A stretch of DNA of 64,000 nucleotides from Hyposmocoma kahamanoa. Taxonomy: Eukaryota; Arthropoda; Insecta; Lepidoptera; Cosmopterigidae. The position numbers and the translations under genes were made by a program. Under the pieces are notes generated by a model that saw nothing but the letters and a program-made list of their open reading frames with translations, was not told the DNA's origin and made no database searches. The stretch's first letter is position 1; every line of letters begins with the position of its first letter. The stretch covers positions 6,672,779-6,736,778 of the forward strand of contig NW_020654748.1 in the NCBI RefSeq assembly GCF_003589595.1. The letters are read 5' to 3'. Shown in pieces: positions 13,479 through 26,623 of this stretch.

Positions 13479-14631
13479 TTATTAAAAATGTTGTTTTAAC
13501 TAATGTAGGATAATTTAAAACATGAATTTGTTGGACGTGCAAAGTAAGATGAGGGCTGTAATGGTCATCGTCCTTTTTCATCCACCATCATACAATTCGG
13601 ACGATATCTAAGTAAAATGTTTGGACCGGAATTCGAGGAAATTCAAAAGCTTGTTACGGAATAGGTATGCTCATACTTTATGTTATTACGTCTCCAAATT
13701 ATTAAAGCTTCACAAACTGGCTGAGTTTGAAAATTTATTTCGTAATACGTAGGAGTAAATTAACGAACGGCATTAGAAACGAGTTAGCCATTTTGAACTT
13801 TATAGTCGAAGTATTTTTGTTACCATAGCTTCCGGGTGATAGGCATGTTCTTTATTGAATAAATTAACTATTCATTTGATCTTTCATTTATTTAAAGACA
13901 AATACCTTATATTTTACAACTATTTAATTACTTACAAGCTTCCTAGGGTGACGCGTGCAGGAAAGCAGAAACATTTTAGAAGCAGCAGAGAACTTCAGAG
14001 GAAGTACGATGACCTTCTACGACTTCACGGATTGATTACAATCCTGATCGAAGGAAATACGTAAGGTAATCATGAACGAGGATGATCGAGAACCATTTAA
14101 AAAGAAAATTGGGAAACTCCTTCTATAAGGTCCAAGAAAAATCTCTTAGGAAAATAAAGAGGTGTTCACCGGCAGAATCTAGCTCCAAAATGTAGTGTGT
14201 GTGAAGTGATTGAGACTGAGACGAAGAGGCAGAAAGAGATTGTGCAGAGAAGAGAATTGAGCTTCTTAGCTAAAATATTCTCTTTAACATTTGACTTTAC
14301 AGCATTTTACACAATTCACAATTTTATTAAACCTATCTTTATGTAAGTGCTGCAAAATTTCAGCATTACAAAAAGTCCTTGATTTAAAAAAATGAGGCGA
14401 GGCACTTGCAAACAAAATGAAAAGAAATTCCGCGACCCTGCCTGAAGTAGGTACCTCTCAGTGGGGCTTTGTCTCAAGCGACGCGGTTGACATTGTAAGA
14501 TGACAAGTTGACACTTGTCCACCTCTTATAATATATTACCTACCGACGGCTTAAAGCTCACGCAAATGAAAGTCATAATTGTTGTAATCTTGCATTTTTT
14601 GCTGCAACGTTAATCAGAAAATGAGAATTAT

Positions 14632-15135
14632 GGGCGCGTTCCCATTATGTCGTAAAGTTTTATTTATCCTTGGACGACAGTCGCTTTTAGCCTGTTCCCA
14701 TCACGACTGTATGTCGAGACAGTGTCGTGGACATTTTTTATCGTTGAACGACTGTCGTGTCTAGCTAGCTATTCCCACTGGATCGTGACGACAACTTGTC
14801 GTTGACACGACAGAATCGTTTGATGCACAGCGAGGTCGCGGAGGACGAGAGGGGAGAGTAAGGAGCAGAACACGTGTAGACAACGATGAATAAAACGTGA
14901 CGACAATATTATCTGTAGTCACATTTTTATCGTGACGTTGTATATATCGTCTGACGACTGTCGTTCTAGCTCTTTCCATTGTCTTGACAGTCTGTCGTGG
15001 TAACGCCAAAAAAGTCGTGAACGACAGTTAATCGTGTTGTATGTTCTATATTTGAACAACTTCATATAAATATACACTTGTAAAGACACTTAAAACTGCA
15101 CGACTATCTGTCGTCACGACACAATAGGAAACCTA
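14632..15135. mobile_element. ACGACA-rich MITE, copy 1
   Basis: Starts gggcgcgttcccattatgtc. Contains many TGTCGT/ACGACA words in both orientations, e.g. gaacgactgtcgtgtctagc and gacgactgtcgttctagctc. Same order of blocks as 51729-52200. Confidence 0.75.
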
Positions 15136-15211
15136 AGCCGCTAACCAACACACAACACAGTATTTTTTGAATCTACTTAACTTCAACCTTTGGCAGCCTG
15201 TATATTTTTTT

Positions 15212-15470
15212 AGAAGTACTGCCACTTCACTTATTTCTGCTCTCAAGCATGTGAACATTACTGCGTTGCGGTTTTGAAGAGTAAGGGTGCTGGTGAAATT
15301 ACGGGCACATGGGACTTGTCAACTGTGTCTTAGGGTGATGGGCGTAGTGCAGTGACCTTCAGATCTTTGCGATTTAAAGTTCGAAGTGGCACTGCAACTA
15401 CTGGGGACAGGCGTGTCGTTTACCATCAGGCGGATAATTTGTTCATCCCGTCACTTAGCATCATAAAAAA
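15212..15470 (+). mobile_element. family B repeat
   Basis: Plus copy: gaagtactgccacttcactt, gggtgctggtgaaattacgg, cacatgggacttgtcaactg, gacaggcgtgtcgtttacca, ending cttagcatcataaaaaa. Confidence 0.8.
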
Positions 15471-16407
15471 ATACTTAAGCAGCACATTTTTATTGTGAAT
15501 TATTGTTGACACTATTTCGAAGGTAGTTATTTGTTTACTTACATCTCCTTTTGATGGCCTTGTATTTGGGTGATATTTTATAGAAGTGGGTAGGCATGTT
15601 ATAAGTAAGCAAAGGGGTTGGCTAGATTCTTTACGAGTTCCCAGCGATTTGCCGTGTACGGATAAACCTATTTAGGTTTTTGTTGCGCCGCCATGTTAAA
15701 ATTCGTAAAAATTCCTTTTTTTAAATTTTTAGTAATAAAAAACTAAGAAAGGCGAAAGGTTGTTTATACTAACAGTCAAAGTCGCAACAAATAATTTTGT
15801 CAGAATTAGTAATTTAAAATTTGTTTCAACATACACAAATCAAACATTTTTTCATAATATTTATACTATGCTCAAAAAATATTTTGTTTTATTTAGTTAT
15901 TCACAAGCGCCTGTAACTTAAGTGGTTGAAGTAGTATCATTTATTTTAACCCTGAGATTATTATAGAACCTTGTAGGAACACTTTGTGTTGCAACACACG
16001 ACTACAAGAAGTGACAGTGTTTGTAGATCAGTTTGTTAGTAGACTATTTATGCAGTTTATTATTTACGTCAATATCACCCATGTGCGAACACATTTTATC
16101 TACCACATCGAGATTTATGAAATCATCAATAATATTGAGTGTCAACGCCGTCCGGAAAGGTGATAGGTGTTAACATGCGGCGTTCCAGTTCGTGTCTCAG
16201 TATCGGAAAATTTCCACAGCACCATAATAATGTGTACAGAGGACAATCGCACAGCAAATAAGACCACATTAAGTCGTAATAACGCCTTTAATAGTACCGC
16301 TAATCCCATTCGACAAATATTTTCCATCCAATTTTAGCCGCAGATAGGGCTCAATTAGATTTAACAATTGACAGTTGTTAATATTGCAAATAATCGTGTA
16401 TCTACAA

Positions 16408-16672
16408 CTAGCTGGTGCCCGCGACTTCATCTGCGTAGAATGAGTACTACGAGTAGTCTGTACTATACTAATTTTCATAGTTTTATTTCATAAATTTTCA
16501 TTCCCTATTCCACCCCCTAAGATTTATTTTTGTTACAAAAAATAGTCTATGTCCTTTTCCTAGGTCTCATCTATCTCTATACTAAAATTCATCACAAATG
16601 GTGTTGCGGTTTTGGCGTCAAAATGCAATAGACAGACATAGGCGCTTTCGCATTTATAATATTTGTTTGGAT
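16408..16672 (+). repeat. widespread insect dispersed repeat ('cccgcgacttcatctgcgt')
   Basis: gctggtgcccgcgacttcat, ctgcgtagaa, ttgcggttttggcgtc and aatagacagacataggcgc form the order typical of a common lepidopteran repeat, probably a LINE tail. Class not certain. Confidence 0.5.
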
Positions 16673-17566
16673 AATTAATTGGTTAGGTACAATGAATAAA
16701 AAAAAATTGTTTCTCGTAAGAATCTAATAAAACCAATATTGTTTCATTTCAATTGAATAGGAATATCAAAGACAAATTAAGAGAATTCCTCAGCGGGTCA
16801 TAAATGTTATTAATACATACAATTGGCCAGAAATCGATGTAAATATGTTAGAAGTAAGAAGCGATTTCGTTCTAGGCTTGAGACACAAAGAGATTCTTAC
16901 TAACAATAACATAAAGTTTCCAGTATTGTATTTCTAACAAGCAGGAACGATAGATATCTTTTGACACGAGCTGTTTACGCACATGGTGGACGTACAAATA
17001 AATCAATTAGATTCGTACCAAGAAAGCGTTCGAGTCAGTATTTGAATTCGTGTGTAGAAAGGAATATCGGGAAAATGATTTCTGTTCACAATTCTTGCAA
17101 AAAATATTATAAACATTCAAAAGTAATTTCGAAGAAAATGGAGTACCCTGCTCAAACAGGGAATAAGACGCAAATAATATACGCATAAAGGCAAAAAAAA
17201 AAGTTTTTCGACGACGTCAAAAGAAAATGGCTGACGGGAGTAACGGCAGAATTTTAAACAGTTAATACACCTAATCTGGGTATTCGGTACTGGCTTCTCT
17301 TTTGAGTGTAATCAAGCGTCTACAACAGGAGGCTGTATATATTCCCGCTTTGAGGTACCACATTAAATTAATAAGAAAGCTTTTGTTACAAGACTGTTTG
17401 GAAAAACCCTGTTATTTGGCATTCGATAGTTCTTAGAAACTTAATCTTCAAACAAAATATTACCAAAGGTTTCTGAGTAATATGTATGTTTTCGTTTACT
17501 TTAAGTAAAAATTTGAATTCAGATATTATATTGATTGGAAGAAGAATCGATTTAGTACCAATAGAA

Positions 17567-17795
17567 CTTGTGAAAGAGTTCATCCAGGGAAGTACTGCTA
17601 CTTTACCCACTTCCGGTTGTGAAGGGTAAGGTACAGGTACACGTCATCTTGTCTCAAGATAACGGGCGCAGTGGCAGTGCCTCTCGGATCTTTGCGATTG
17701 GTCTTAGTGGCACTGCAACTCGTATAGACAGGCGTGTCGTTTACCACCAGTTGCACGACTTATTCGTTTCGTCACTTGATATCATGAAAAGATTG
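17567..17795 (+). mobile_element. family B repeat
   Basis: Plus copy: cttgtgaaagagttcatcca, gggaagtactgctacttta, cgcagtggcagtgcctctcg, gacaggcgtgtcgtttacca. A 68-codon frame through it is not shared with the other copies. Confidence 0.75.
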
Positions 17796-19278
17796 CGGAC
17801 ATCACTGAGACCTTTTACTCACTAGAACATAACAACTGTTCTTCTCCCTTAGATTTGATCTAGATACATAGAGACCGTCGCAGCGTCTATGTCAATTACA
17901 GCTATTATAAACTCAAGACAATAATAAATTCTGTTACCTCTCGTAATCTCTTCATTAATTTTGAAAGTCGACAACACTGTTTTACCACAAAGCGTCATCT
18001 GACGCTACGCTAACGACTTAATTATCCCGTACAAGGACGTTATATTACACTACGTTTTCAGATTAGACACGTTTACCAAAATTCTAAAGATTAAATGTCT
18101 GAAATTACTTTGTAATAAGCCAGTTTGTTTTTTGATCATTTACAGAGAAGAAAGGTTTCGATAAGAAATTATATACATTTACGTTGAAAATTTTGTAAAT
18201 GAAATGCGTGAATTCATTGTGTTAATCGGTTGATAGATAGTGCCTGTTCATGATCAAACAACGACTAAATTTAAAGAAAACATTATGTAAAACAAGTTAC
18301 GTACATATTATTAAGTACTGAGATGCGGAACTCGAATATCTTTTATTGCAGAAATACAAAGAAAAGGTACAACGAATACCAAACTTATCTCAGTGATCTA
18401 TCAAGTGTCTACTGATACATTCAAGACTCTTAGATAAACTTGCAAATTCCAAAAAGTGGCGCAGTAAATGGTATATGATGGATTGTTTGACAATGATACA
18501 AATATTTTATTCAATGTTGGTTTATCGAGATTGTTCTTCTTAATCTGATAGATAGCCAACAAGTGACAGCCAAAGAACTATGTATTTTTGTTCCTTACGA
18601 CTAAAAGTTCTAGATTATTCTACTCACTTAAAAAAAATATCACGACGTTGGGATCAACTATTTACAAGTGTTAATCCTTAAACATCTGCGAGCTTCCATG
18701 CCCTACATATAAAATAGTGTAGTGATTCCCAGGCAATGGAAGGTCGTAGATGCCTTTTCAATAGCTTTTTTTTCAATAACTTTTTCATTGAAAAAAACAA
18801 AAATCGTCCTCAAAAGTTTGCTATCGGCTTTTTCCAATTTCCATGGGATCCCCTCATCATATTCTGACTTTTTAGTGACAATGGGACTGTTATGGACTGC
18901 TTTGTACATTTTATACTTTTTTCCTGGTTGTGCTGGTGACGGTGATTTGAGGTGAGTTAATTACATGTATTGTGTCAAGTGAAAAGTCGACTTTTACATG
19001 CGGAAAATATTTTTTTAATTTGTGATAGCCGAAATGAACCCGGAATAGTATCGTTGGCATCAGGGACCACCTCGAGAGTATATACCCTTACAAACAACCC
19101 TTACAAAAACGGTCTACAATTGACGGACAAATCTGAAAACATACATAAAACATACCTACAGCCGAACGTATATCCTCCTCCTTTTTTTAAGTCGGTTAAA
19201 AAAGAGGATATCATGTTTTCTTTTGTGGGTAAATATTTTAACGTTTTACGTATAGAGCTTATGTAGCAACGTAGTGAA

Positions 19279-19479
19279 TTAAAAAGTACCGCACACATAA
19301 ATTTCTTTGTGCCTTTGTTGATACTTCTCTATGGAGAAGCAGTAAGCAGCAACTACATAAAAAGCACTTAAAATCGCGCTGTTAGTTGGTTTTTTGAGAT
19401 CCATATAGCGAAAAGGGGTACCCTGTACTAACTCTGACATTTAATTTTACGGTAAAAGCCGTTGCTGTCCACGAGTTAA
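19279..19479 (-). mobile_element. TTAA-flanked MITE (piggyBac-like), copy 1
   Basis: On the minus strand: ttaactcgtggacagcaacg, gtaaaattaaatgtcag, gtaccccttttcgctatatg, gatctcaaaaaacc. This matches 45121-45393 in order. The distal end is truncated, so the second TTAA may be chance. Confidence 0.55.
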
Positions 19480-19621
19480 TCGATTACTTTAAAAAAAAGT
19501 AAGGTGGATTAAGAAACAAAGATATTATAAGAAATTACTTTGAAATTACGCTTTTGTTTAGTGCAACAGTACTGAATATATAACTGACATAGGAAAAAAG
19601 CTTCGGGCCGTTTGCAGTGGT

Positions 19622-19885
19622 TTTTAACCGACTTGAAAAAGGAGGAGTTTCTCAATTCGACTATTTTTTTGTGTGTATGTTACGCGATTACTCTTTACGA
19701 TTTGTGAACAGATTTTGATGATTATTTTTTGTTGAAAAAAGAGCACCTCTGTATTGGTCTCATTTAAATTTGAAGAAAATATTCCGCCTCTAAGGGTGGC
19801 AAACTAGGGGATGAATCCGGTTTCGCGCACTTTCCGGTAACCGATTTCAATAAAACTGGCAAATAGATGTAATTCCACGATCTTT
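19622..19885 (+). repeat. lepidopteran 'accgactt..ggagg' repeat
   Basis: accgacttgaaaaaggagga, ctcaattcgac, gtatgttacgcgattactct, actttccggtaaccgatttc and aataaaactggcaaatagat. It ends 64 bp before the UCR2 exon. Confidence 0.7.
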
Positions 19886-19948
19886 TGAGGTGGGGTTTTT
19901 TTTATAAAAAGGCTGTAAATATCCGTGAACCAAATCGGTAGTACTCAC

Positions 19949-20061
19949 CTTGAGCGAAGCCATATCGGAGACAGATCGATGTGTTTGTATGGTCTCCAGT
20001 TGGTCCAAGCACCAATCCAATTCTTCCACAGTTTCTAGTGCTAGCTTCATATAGGCTTCGT
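19949..20061 (-). CDS. dnc: PDE4/dunce exon, N-terminal half of UCR2
   Basis: Internal exon of the PDE4/dunce cAMP phosphodiesterase. The acceptor is attgttacag|ACGAAG and the donor CTCAAG|gtgagt on the minus strand. Its 113 bp start in phase 1 and end on a codon boundary. The translation reads (D)[37 protein letters not shown]; the [26 protein letters not shown] stretch is the hallmark of Upstream Conserved Region 2 and, as I recall it, is identical in fly dunce. UCR2 pairs with UCR1 for dimer formation and PKA activation, and folds over the active site as an autoinhibitory cap. The capping helix itself (FKRML...) would be in the next exon, which I could not find between 1 and 19948. An ATG at 20050 opens a short frame, but it is an internal Met, not a start. 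Confidence 0.95.
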
Positions 20062-20417
20062 CTGTAACAATGGGATATTGATTATGAATTATATCTTATA
20101 CAGGTGATCATATCTTATACAAGAATGACTCTCGAATAAACATGCTATTCTATCAAGTCGATTTTACTTTTTTTAGCATCAGGTATTAAAATATAAAGTA
20201 TGCGTAAGCAGCTAAAGGGCGTTGAGATGGAAAAATAAACATACATCCTCCTCCTCCGCCAACTTCAACTGATTCATGAAACATTTTAGCAAAGAAATTT
20301 TCATCATGTGTGTTATAGTTAATGTTTGATTATTACGTAGTATTTGAATTGCAAGTTGTGATCTTTGTATTCAAAGAAAAATGTGAATACATTTTTATGA
20401 CAGCGCATCCTTTTTTT

Positions 20418-20632
20418 AATAGCAGTAGAGCTCCTTGTGAAAGAGTTCGTCCAGGGAAGTACTGCCACCTTATCTGTTTCTGCCGCTAAGCAGTAATGTC
20501 AGCATTACTGTATTCTGGTTTTGAAGGGTGAAATTACAGGCACATGGGGCTTGTCAACTTATGCCTCAGGGTGACGGGCGCAGTGGCCACTCAGATCTTT
20601 GCAACTTAAAGCTTTGAGTGGTATAAAAAACC
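20418..20632 (+). mobile_element. family B repeat, 3' truncated
   Basis: agcagtagagctccttgtga, agagttcgtccagggaagta, cttatgcctcagggtgacgg; it stops after aaagctttgagtgg, so the distal third is missing. Confidence 0.8.
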
Positions 20633-20921
20633 CCTTCGTGTAATAAAGTCACATCTGCAAAATGACATTTTTCACGAGACAGTTTTTAAGATTCTACACA
20701 CGAAATTAGTTGCAACTTATTATGCCTAATTAAGAGTGTTACAAAATTTCACATATGCATGACTTGTTTCATGTAGTTTGTATTGTTTATATGACTTTCT
20801 TGTGATAAAAGCATTTCGGACGTTTGATCACACTCATGTGGTACACGCTTTATATTATTTATCATTATTATTATACCAAAGGTAAGCAATATCGTGACGT
20901 ATAACATCTCTATAAGTCATT

Positions 20922-21095
20922 CGATGACCTCAGTATTTGTACGGTTTGCGCTGTAGACGTTAGACGGGGAAGTCCCGGATTCGATTCCCGGTAGGCCTAT
21001 TTGGGAAATGAAATTTTCTAAATTGGTTCGAGTCTGGTTGACTTGGGAATCCCCAGTTTGAGACCAGGCAATTGGTTGGTAAATTATAAGGTCAA
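20922..21095 (+). mobile_element. SINE family E copy
   Basis: gatgacctcagtatttgtac, B box ggattcgattcccggtaggc, ctggttgacttgggaatccc, agtttgagaccaggcaattg. Confidence 0.7.
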
Positions 21096-21571
21096 CAAGC
21101 AAATCCGATTGTGTCTGTCACACAAATAAATAGAAGCTAACAATGTTAATTTAAATGCAATTGTGTCTTAATGAACGCTGCTGGTGTGCGACAAAAAGGC
21201 CGACTGTTTTATACGTTTTATATTGCAGATAAGGACGACGTAATTGTTAATAAAAATCAATGAGTCAACAATTTTTCTTTCTGGTTTCTGTAGTTCACAG
21301 TTTTCAACAATTTCATATGCAAAAAAAATGATCATAGCTTCATATATACACAATTCGCTTATGAAACCACGTAATGTCGTAACTAAAAAAATGTGATTGA
21401 GAAAACTCGAATTGAAAGTTCAAAAATTACAGATTGGAGCCTATATATTTATATTTTCGTTTATGAGAGAATAACTAAACATTATTGTATAAATAAAAAT
21501 AATCCCATTATTCGCAATAAGATTAGTTCAGATTTTTTATAATTTTCAAATCGTGTCTTCTCAACACCGAC

Positions 21572-21762
21572 GACCTCCGTGGTCGAGTGGCTTGCACATC
21601 GTTTTTCATGGTGTTGCCATCTCTGAGGTCCCGGGTTCGATCCCCGGCCGAGTCAAGTAGAAAGCTATTTTTTCTATACCTATTGTCTCGGGTCTGGGTG
21701 TTTGTGGTACCGCCGCTGTTTCCGATTTCCATAACTCAAGTGCTTTAGTTACTTACATTGGA
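21572..21762 (+). mobile_element. SINE family E-like copy with intact A and B boxes
   Basis: gacctccgtggtcgagtggc (A box), cccgggttcgatccccggcc (B box), then gtctcgggtctgggtgtttg and tccgatttccataactcaag. The body differs from 20922-21095 and matches 38365-38525. Confidence 0.75.
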
Positions 21763-22530
21763 ATCAGGGCAACATATGTGACGTTGTCTAATATTTATAT
21801 TTATCAATACCACCATTTTTGAGTTCGACAGTATATAATTTCATGTGTGATATGTTAACAACACGTTGCACAGATATATCGATAGAAATCCTTTTTAATT
21901 ATATAAGTATTTGACAAAAACAACTATCATGATGATGCCATCATTAAACAGTAGAAGAAATGTAGTCAAAAGATGTAAATATATACTCAGAGTATCATTT
22001 CATTATCACGTATAAGCCATGATACTCGTATCTTCGCCTTGACGCAATGTTACAAACCAATAAGTTTTAAGTAAATAACAAGTGAATTGTGACACTTGCA
22101 TATTTAGTAAGATAACACCATGAAATAATGCTGGATTTTAGTAACATTATATAATTATTAAGTTACTGAAAATGATATAACGCTTAAATAAATTATGATA
22201 TTATTGTCGCGTAATACTCTTAAAATGGATTATTGTTTTACTTCGGATAGATAATTAAAAAGAAAAAATAATTTCAATAAAACATATATCGACTGGACAA
22301 TTATACCAATTGCCTGGTCGTAAACAGAGCAACAGAATTCACTTTGGGGCAACACAATTATTATAATATACAAATATGGCAACGCTGTCCCTTATTCCAA
22401 AGTTGTATTTTCTTATATAATGTGTGTGCTGCGTACTAAGTACAATAACCTCATAAAACAAGTGCAAAATAGCTTATTCTTTATCACATGTAAGGTTTCG
22501 AACACGGGGCTCTATCCGGCACACTCATGC

Positions 22531-22700
22531 TCGTATTCCAGAACTCTACTCAATGCTCAAGCCAGGATTTGAGCAGACTTGAGTATGATTTCAAGCACTG
22601 GAAATACGACCGCAATGGCAAGGACTTGAGTATGATTTTCAGTGCTCACTGCAATACTCAAGTCCTGACTTGAGTATTGAGTAGAGTTCTGGGATACGAC
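22531..22700. mobile_element. palindromic MITE rich in ACTTGAGTA
   Basis: Left tcgtattccagaactctact, right end reversed gtcgtatcccagaactctac. The interior repeats cttgagtatgattt and its complement several times, so most of the 170 bp can pair. Confidence 0.78.
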
Positions 22701-22734
22701 CCTTAGACTAGAATTTAAAAAAAATGTTCATTTC

Positions 22735-22820
22735 CCAAATCGGTCCTACCGGGAATCGAATCCGAGACCTCCGCATTCAGCACCCACAATGCAAGCCATT
22801 GAGCCACCGATGTCGTCAAA
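22735..22820 (-). mobile_element. SINE family E head fragment
   Basis: atcggtcctaccgggaatcg, aatccgagacctccgcattc, gagccaccgatgtcgtc: the tRNA-like head in reverse. Confidence 0.6.
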
Positions 22821-23668
22821 TGAATGTAAAGGACATTTTTACGAAGATGAACAACAATTTATCTTTCAGCGCATCTCTAGGGAGAAAATCAGACAAATAA
22901 ATCTATAATCACGCCATAAGTTACACGATAGATGTAAAAACTTTAGTTCAGATGGCCACGCAATGTGTCTGACCTAGCGTTGGTAATAATAATCTAATCT
23001 AACATCCCAATTCCGGCAACAAATGGAGTCAGACTATGAATTATCGATATTAGCAGTACATAACGAACATACATTAGTCTCGATAAAGTGACCTCCTAGA
23101 AACACTTGTATACATCGTGCTGTATGTTATTAGCACGGATGCGAACCGTGATCCTTCACGTCACACGTTGACTTTTCGTTGATAACTTTGAGTTCTGACC
23201 CTGCACTTTGCTGCGATAAAGCGTCTAGCGTAAATACCAGAATAGTCTGTATCATTTGTAATGGTAATTTTCAATTCTATGTATCTACTTATTAGAGTTG
23301 ACAACAATAGTCATATTTCATGTATGACGATACGTGACGTGACGCATAGACAAATAGTATAATAACGCGTGGGTGTCAAGATACGGAATAGTCTACTGAT
23401 TTGATACAATGATGAGACTTGACCCGTGCTAATTTAGTGACCTAGTCAATGAATAGATACAACACACAAAACTCATACATAGCTGTGAATTGAACTAAAG
23501 CTCAGTGACTCGTGCCATTACAATTAACGAAGAGTGAACGGGTTTAGGCTAAATGGCTTTAATTAAATTAAAATTGCGGAAAATGCATTGTTGTTTAACC
23601 GCAAGTGTTGGTGTTATATATTTTTATTATGAATCAGATTTCGTTAGGTATATTGTGGCGATACTTTT

Positions 23669-23910
23669 AGTAGCAGCGGAGCTCCTTGTGAATGAGTTCG
23701 TTTCTGTCGTCAAGCAGTAACATGAGCATTACTGTGTTCCGGTTTTAAAGGGTGCTGATGAAATTACAGGCACATAGGACTTGTCAACTTATGTCTCAGG
23801 GTGGCGGGCGTAGTGGCAGTGCCACTCAGACTTTTTCGATTTAAAGCTCTGAATGGCGCTGCATCTGTTATGGACAGGCTTGTCGCCTTATTACCAGGCG
23901 CATGATAATA
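23669..23910 (+). mobile_element. family B repeat
   Basis: gcagcggagctccttgtgaa, then cttatgtctcagggtggcgg and gttatggacaggcttgtcgc. A short deletion removes the block after gagttcgt. Confidence 0.8.
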
Positions 23911-24339
23911 ATATTGTTCTCTTATAATTGCTAATTGGTAAAATAGCTGTATAAAATAATAGAGTGTGTCTCATCTAGTGATTACGCTCAACGGAATTTT
24001 TAGGTCTTCGTGAAATGAGTAACATAATGAAGATAATGTAGTATAAACACTTCGTGGATTGTTTGTGCGAAACTAGAGCAAGAAATGATTTGATAACACG
24101 AAAATAATGTAGTATATACAGTTCTTGAATACTAGAATATATAAATCATGGCAATGTCCTCAAGTTCACTTGGAGCATTTAGAGCGTCCTAAATTAGTTA
24201 ACACTTTTCCATTAACTACTTAATTAAGCGAATGTTTCTTTATAATTAAATACTTTATTAGGTTAACATTCAAACTTAAGGTAAAAGCATGTTTTAATAA
24301 GACATAAGTTAACAAGTAGGTAGGGAGGCAGGTACATAG

Positions 24340-24415
24340 ACCTGTAATTACACCGGTACCCTTAAACTTTGAAACCGAAACGCAGTAATACTCACCTTGC
24401 TGCTTGGCGGCAGAA
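24340..24415 (-). mobile_element. family B repeat fragment
   Basis: gaaacgcagtaatactcacc and ttgctgcttggcggcagaat match only the middle of family B. The actcac/ctt here looks like a splice donor but belongs to the repeat. Confidence 0.5.
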
Positions 24416-25495
24416 TTAAATTTGTATATAAAAGTCAAATGAAACTAAAACATAACTACGGCATCCTTTTCGTTGTCGTCATCATTTGTACTACTGCTTG
24501 CTACTTGTTGCATGTATTATCTTACGGTTTATTGTAATATTTAACATATGACAATAGCATTTCATTAATTCACACGCTCATTCGTTCATGTCATTCAGTC
24601 ATTCAAAATATTTGAAAGAAACAAAGCGTGAATTTAAACGTGAAATGTTAAAATGAAAACGAATACTTTCAAATAGATGTGAAACAATTCTTATGCATAA
24701 TTTAATGGGAGATAATACTTGAAAGATGGAGTTTTTACGAATATTACTCTGGTACGACCAATACAGAATACCTAAAACAAAATTTAAAATTTTCAAGTTC
24801 ATTGTGCCAACGTAGCACATGATTAATGCTTCAATAAAGTATTTAATCCGGCTTAAGATATTATATTAATAACTATACAATTTTGACTACATAAAGATAC
24901 ATGCATAATATGTCCACGCTTAAATACATTATAACATTTTTCCATTTGTCATATCAACACGATCGTAAACCATAATGCTTTTATCACCTAGATACGTTAC
25001 AAACATCATAATGTATTATCCACCCATAACTTTTAGGTGCATGTAACATAGACAAATAGTACCTTCAAGAGACGTAAACAACATTATTTAGCCGGATCGT
25101 TCTTCCATTCATTCCCCGCTCCATGCCCTACATTCAGAATTTTCCAGGAACAGAGGCAGTCATCGTTTTGAAATAAATATGCGACTCGACAGTGCCAGTT
25201 AGTATTTGTAAGCTGGCATGCTCCAAATTCACATTCGTTTTGTCAAGTTTCTTTTTTAATTTGAAAAGCGTCCGCGAATCTGGGTTACAAAGTGCCGAGT
25301 TAATTAAATATTATTTCGTAGAGCTAAAAATCCGTACAAAATTTTTGCAGACGACAAGGGCACGGGCTAAATTGTTTTAATTTTTTGCGTTTCATTTTAT
25401 CTCTAGTGGTCTTGTCTGTATATTATTATGAGGTTGAGCAAATACTTTCTTCGAATTCATGCAATAATCTTTGTTTATTCTATAGTGATTACGCA

Positions 25496-25555
25496 AAAAG
25501 ATTTTAAGCAAAATCGTGCTTACGAAAAAAGATTTTAAGCAAAATCGTGCTTACA
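25496..25555 (+). repeat. 30-bp tandem duplication
   Basis: aaaaagattttaagcaaaat cgtgcttac occurs twice in direct succession. Confidence 0.9.
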
Positions 25556-26097
25556 TGGGCATGTGGCACTTGAGATTTAAATTAAACTCTACGCTGTATA
25601 GAATATATGGTCTAAAATTAAAAGTGCAAAGCCCCCAGGTTTGTTTATTTTTCAATAACAGAGAGAGAGAGATATAAGCATATATTTTTACCTTTTGGTG
25701 TCATGAATGTAAACTTGATTAACTGTTTTCACACCACTTCCTGTTAAGGCACTAATAACCACAAAGAACAAAGAACTTGCAAGGTACGCGTCACGGATAC
25801 AAAATACAGTCAGAATAATATTATTTTTGTTACAGAGCTGAAACGGAATGGTAATTGAACGTGACAATTGTTTCGACACGAAACACGATTTTTTCCTATA
25901 AAACTGAAGGTTCTCAATCTGTTTCAATGTGACGTTTTGGTCGATTACTGGAGATCTGTCAAGTGTTATTATTGATAGGCAACAACTCTGGCGCCGTAAA
26001 ATATACAATACCCTAAATTATTTGTTCTACGGTACGTAATGACGTAACTCCTCTCGTTAGTCCTGATTGAAAACCTACGCCTTAGGAAACTTTGACA

Positions 26098-26265
26098 TAT
26101 GTATTTATTGAGATTTTTCGTGAAATTACTCCAACTAGTTTTTGTTGTTATTATGAATACAAAGCTCGAACATACGACATGTTCGTCACTTAATATTATA
26201 AAAAATTTAAAAAAAAATAAATTTTTTTCGTTGATACGGTGGGACTTGTGTTGTGTTGTATTCGA
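26098..26265 (-). mobile_element. SINE family D fragment
   Basis: gtgaaattactccaactag followed by tatgaatacaaagctcgaac matches the arm of the foldback element at 36841-36890. ggtgggacttgtg follows. Confidence 0.5.
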
Positions 26266-26623
26266 TCTTTGTGTCCATAATCATAACAAAAACTTTGACA
26301 TAATTATGCTAAGTCAACGCTCTTTCGTTATGTTATGTTTTTATTTTTGTGTTTAATCTGTATTTGTGTCATTAGTGAATAAAGCTATCTATCTGTTTAA
26401 TTAAACCTATACGATGGCTATTTAATTAATATTACATAGTTTATTCAGAAATTAAAGTAATATCAACTAATATAAATAATTTAACGTTCAAGAAATCATC
26501 AATTCGTCAAAACTTTTACTCAAAGACTAAAGAAATCCAAAAATTAATTAAATCTTTTAAAAGTCTTTAATTTTAATAGTTGTGAAGTCCGTAATCGCCA
26601 TAGATAGAAGCGAATGTCCATAT

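Larger units (their letters stand above)
1..19948 (-). other. PDE4/dunce intron after the UCR2 exon (partial)
   Basis: This runs from the donor gtgagt at 19948 to the window edge, so the intron is longer than 19.9 kb. I looked for the expected next exon (FKRMLNKEL, SGNQISEY) on the minus strand and did not find it. It holds only repeats, listed separately, and unassigned AT-rich DNA. No conserved coding segment was recognised on either strand. Confidence 0.8.
23915..26090. other. mostly unassigned intronic sequence
   Basis: It holds a family B fragment and a 30-bp duplication, listed separately. A short splice-like segment near 25690-25740 was considered and rejected. Confidence 0.5.

Noticed and set aside
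13945..14063. Plus-strand exon-like segment with ttcctag acceptor and gtaagg donor, open in one frame
   Set aside because: On the opposite strand to dnc, no recognised protein, no partner exon; splice-like signals occur by chance.
24380..24415. Splice donor-like actcacctt on the minus strand
   Set aside because: It lies inside a family B fragment and follows no coding sequence.
25688..26008. 106-codon minus frame and an apparent 49-bp exon (25691-25739, ttaacag/gtaaaa)
   Set aside because: The phase does not fit between the dnc exons (inclusion would shift the frame) and the peptide is not from PDE4.
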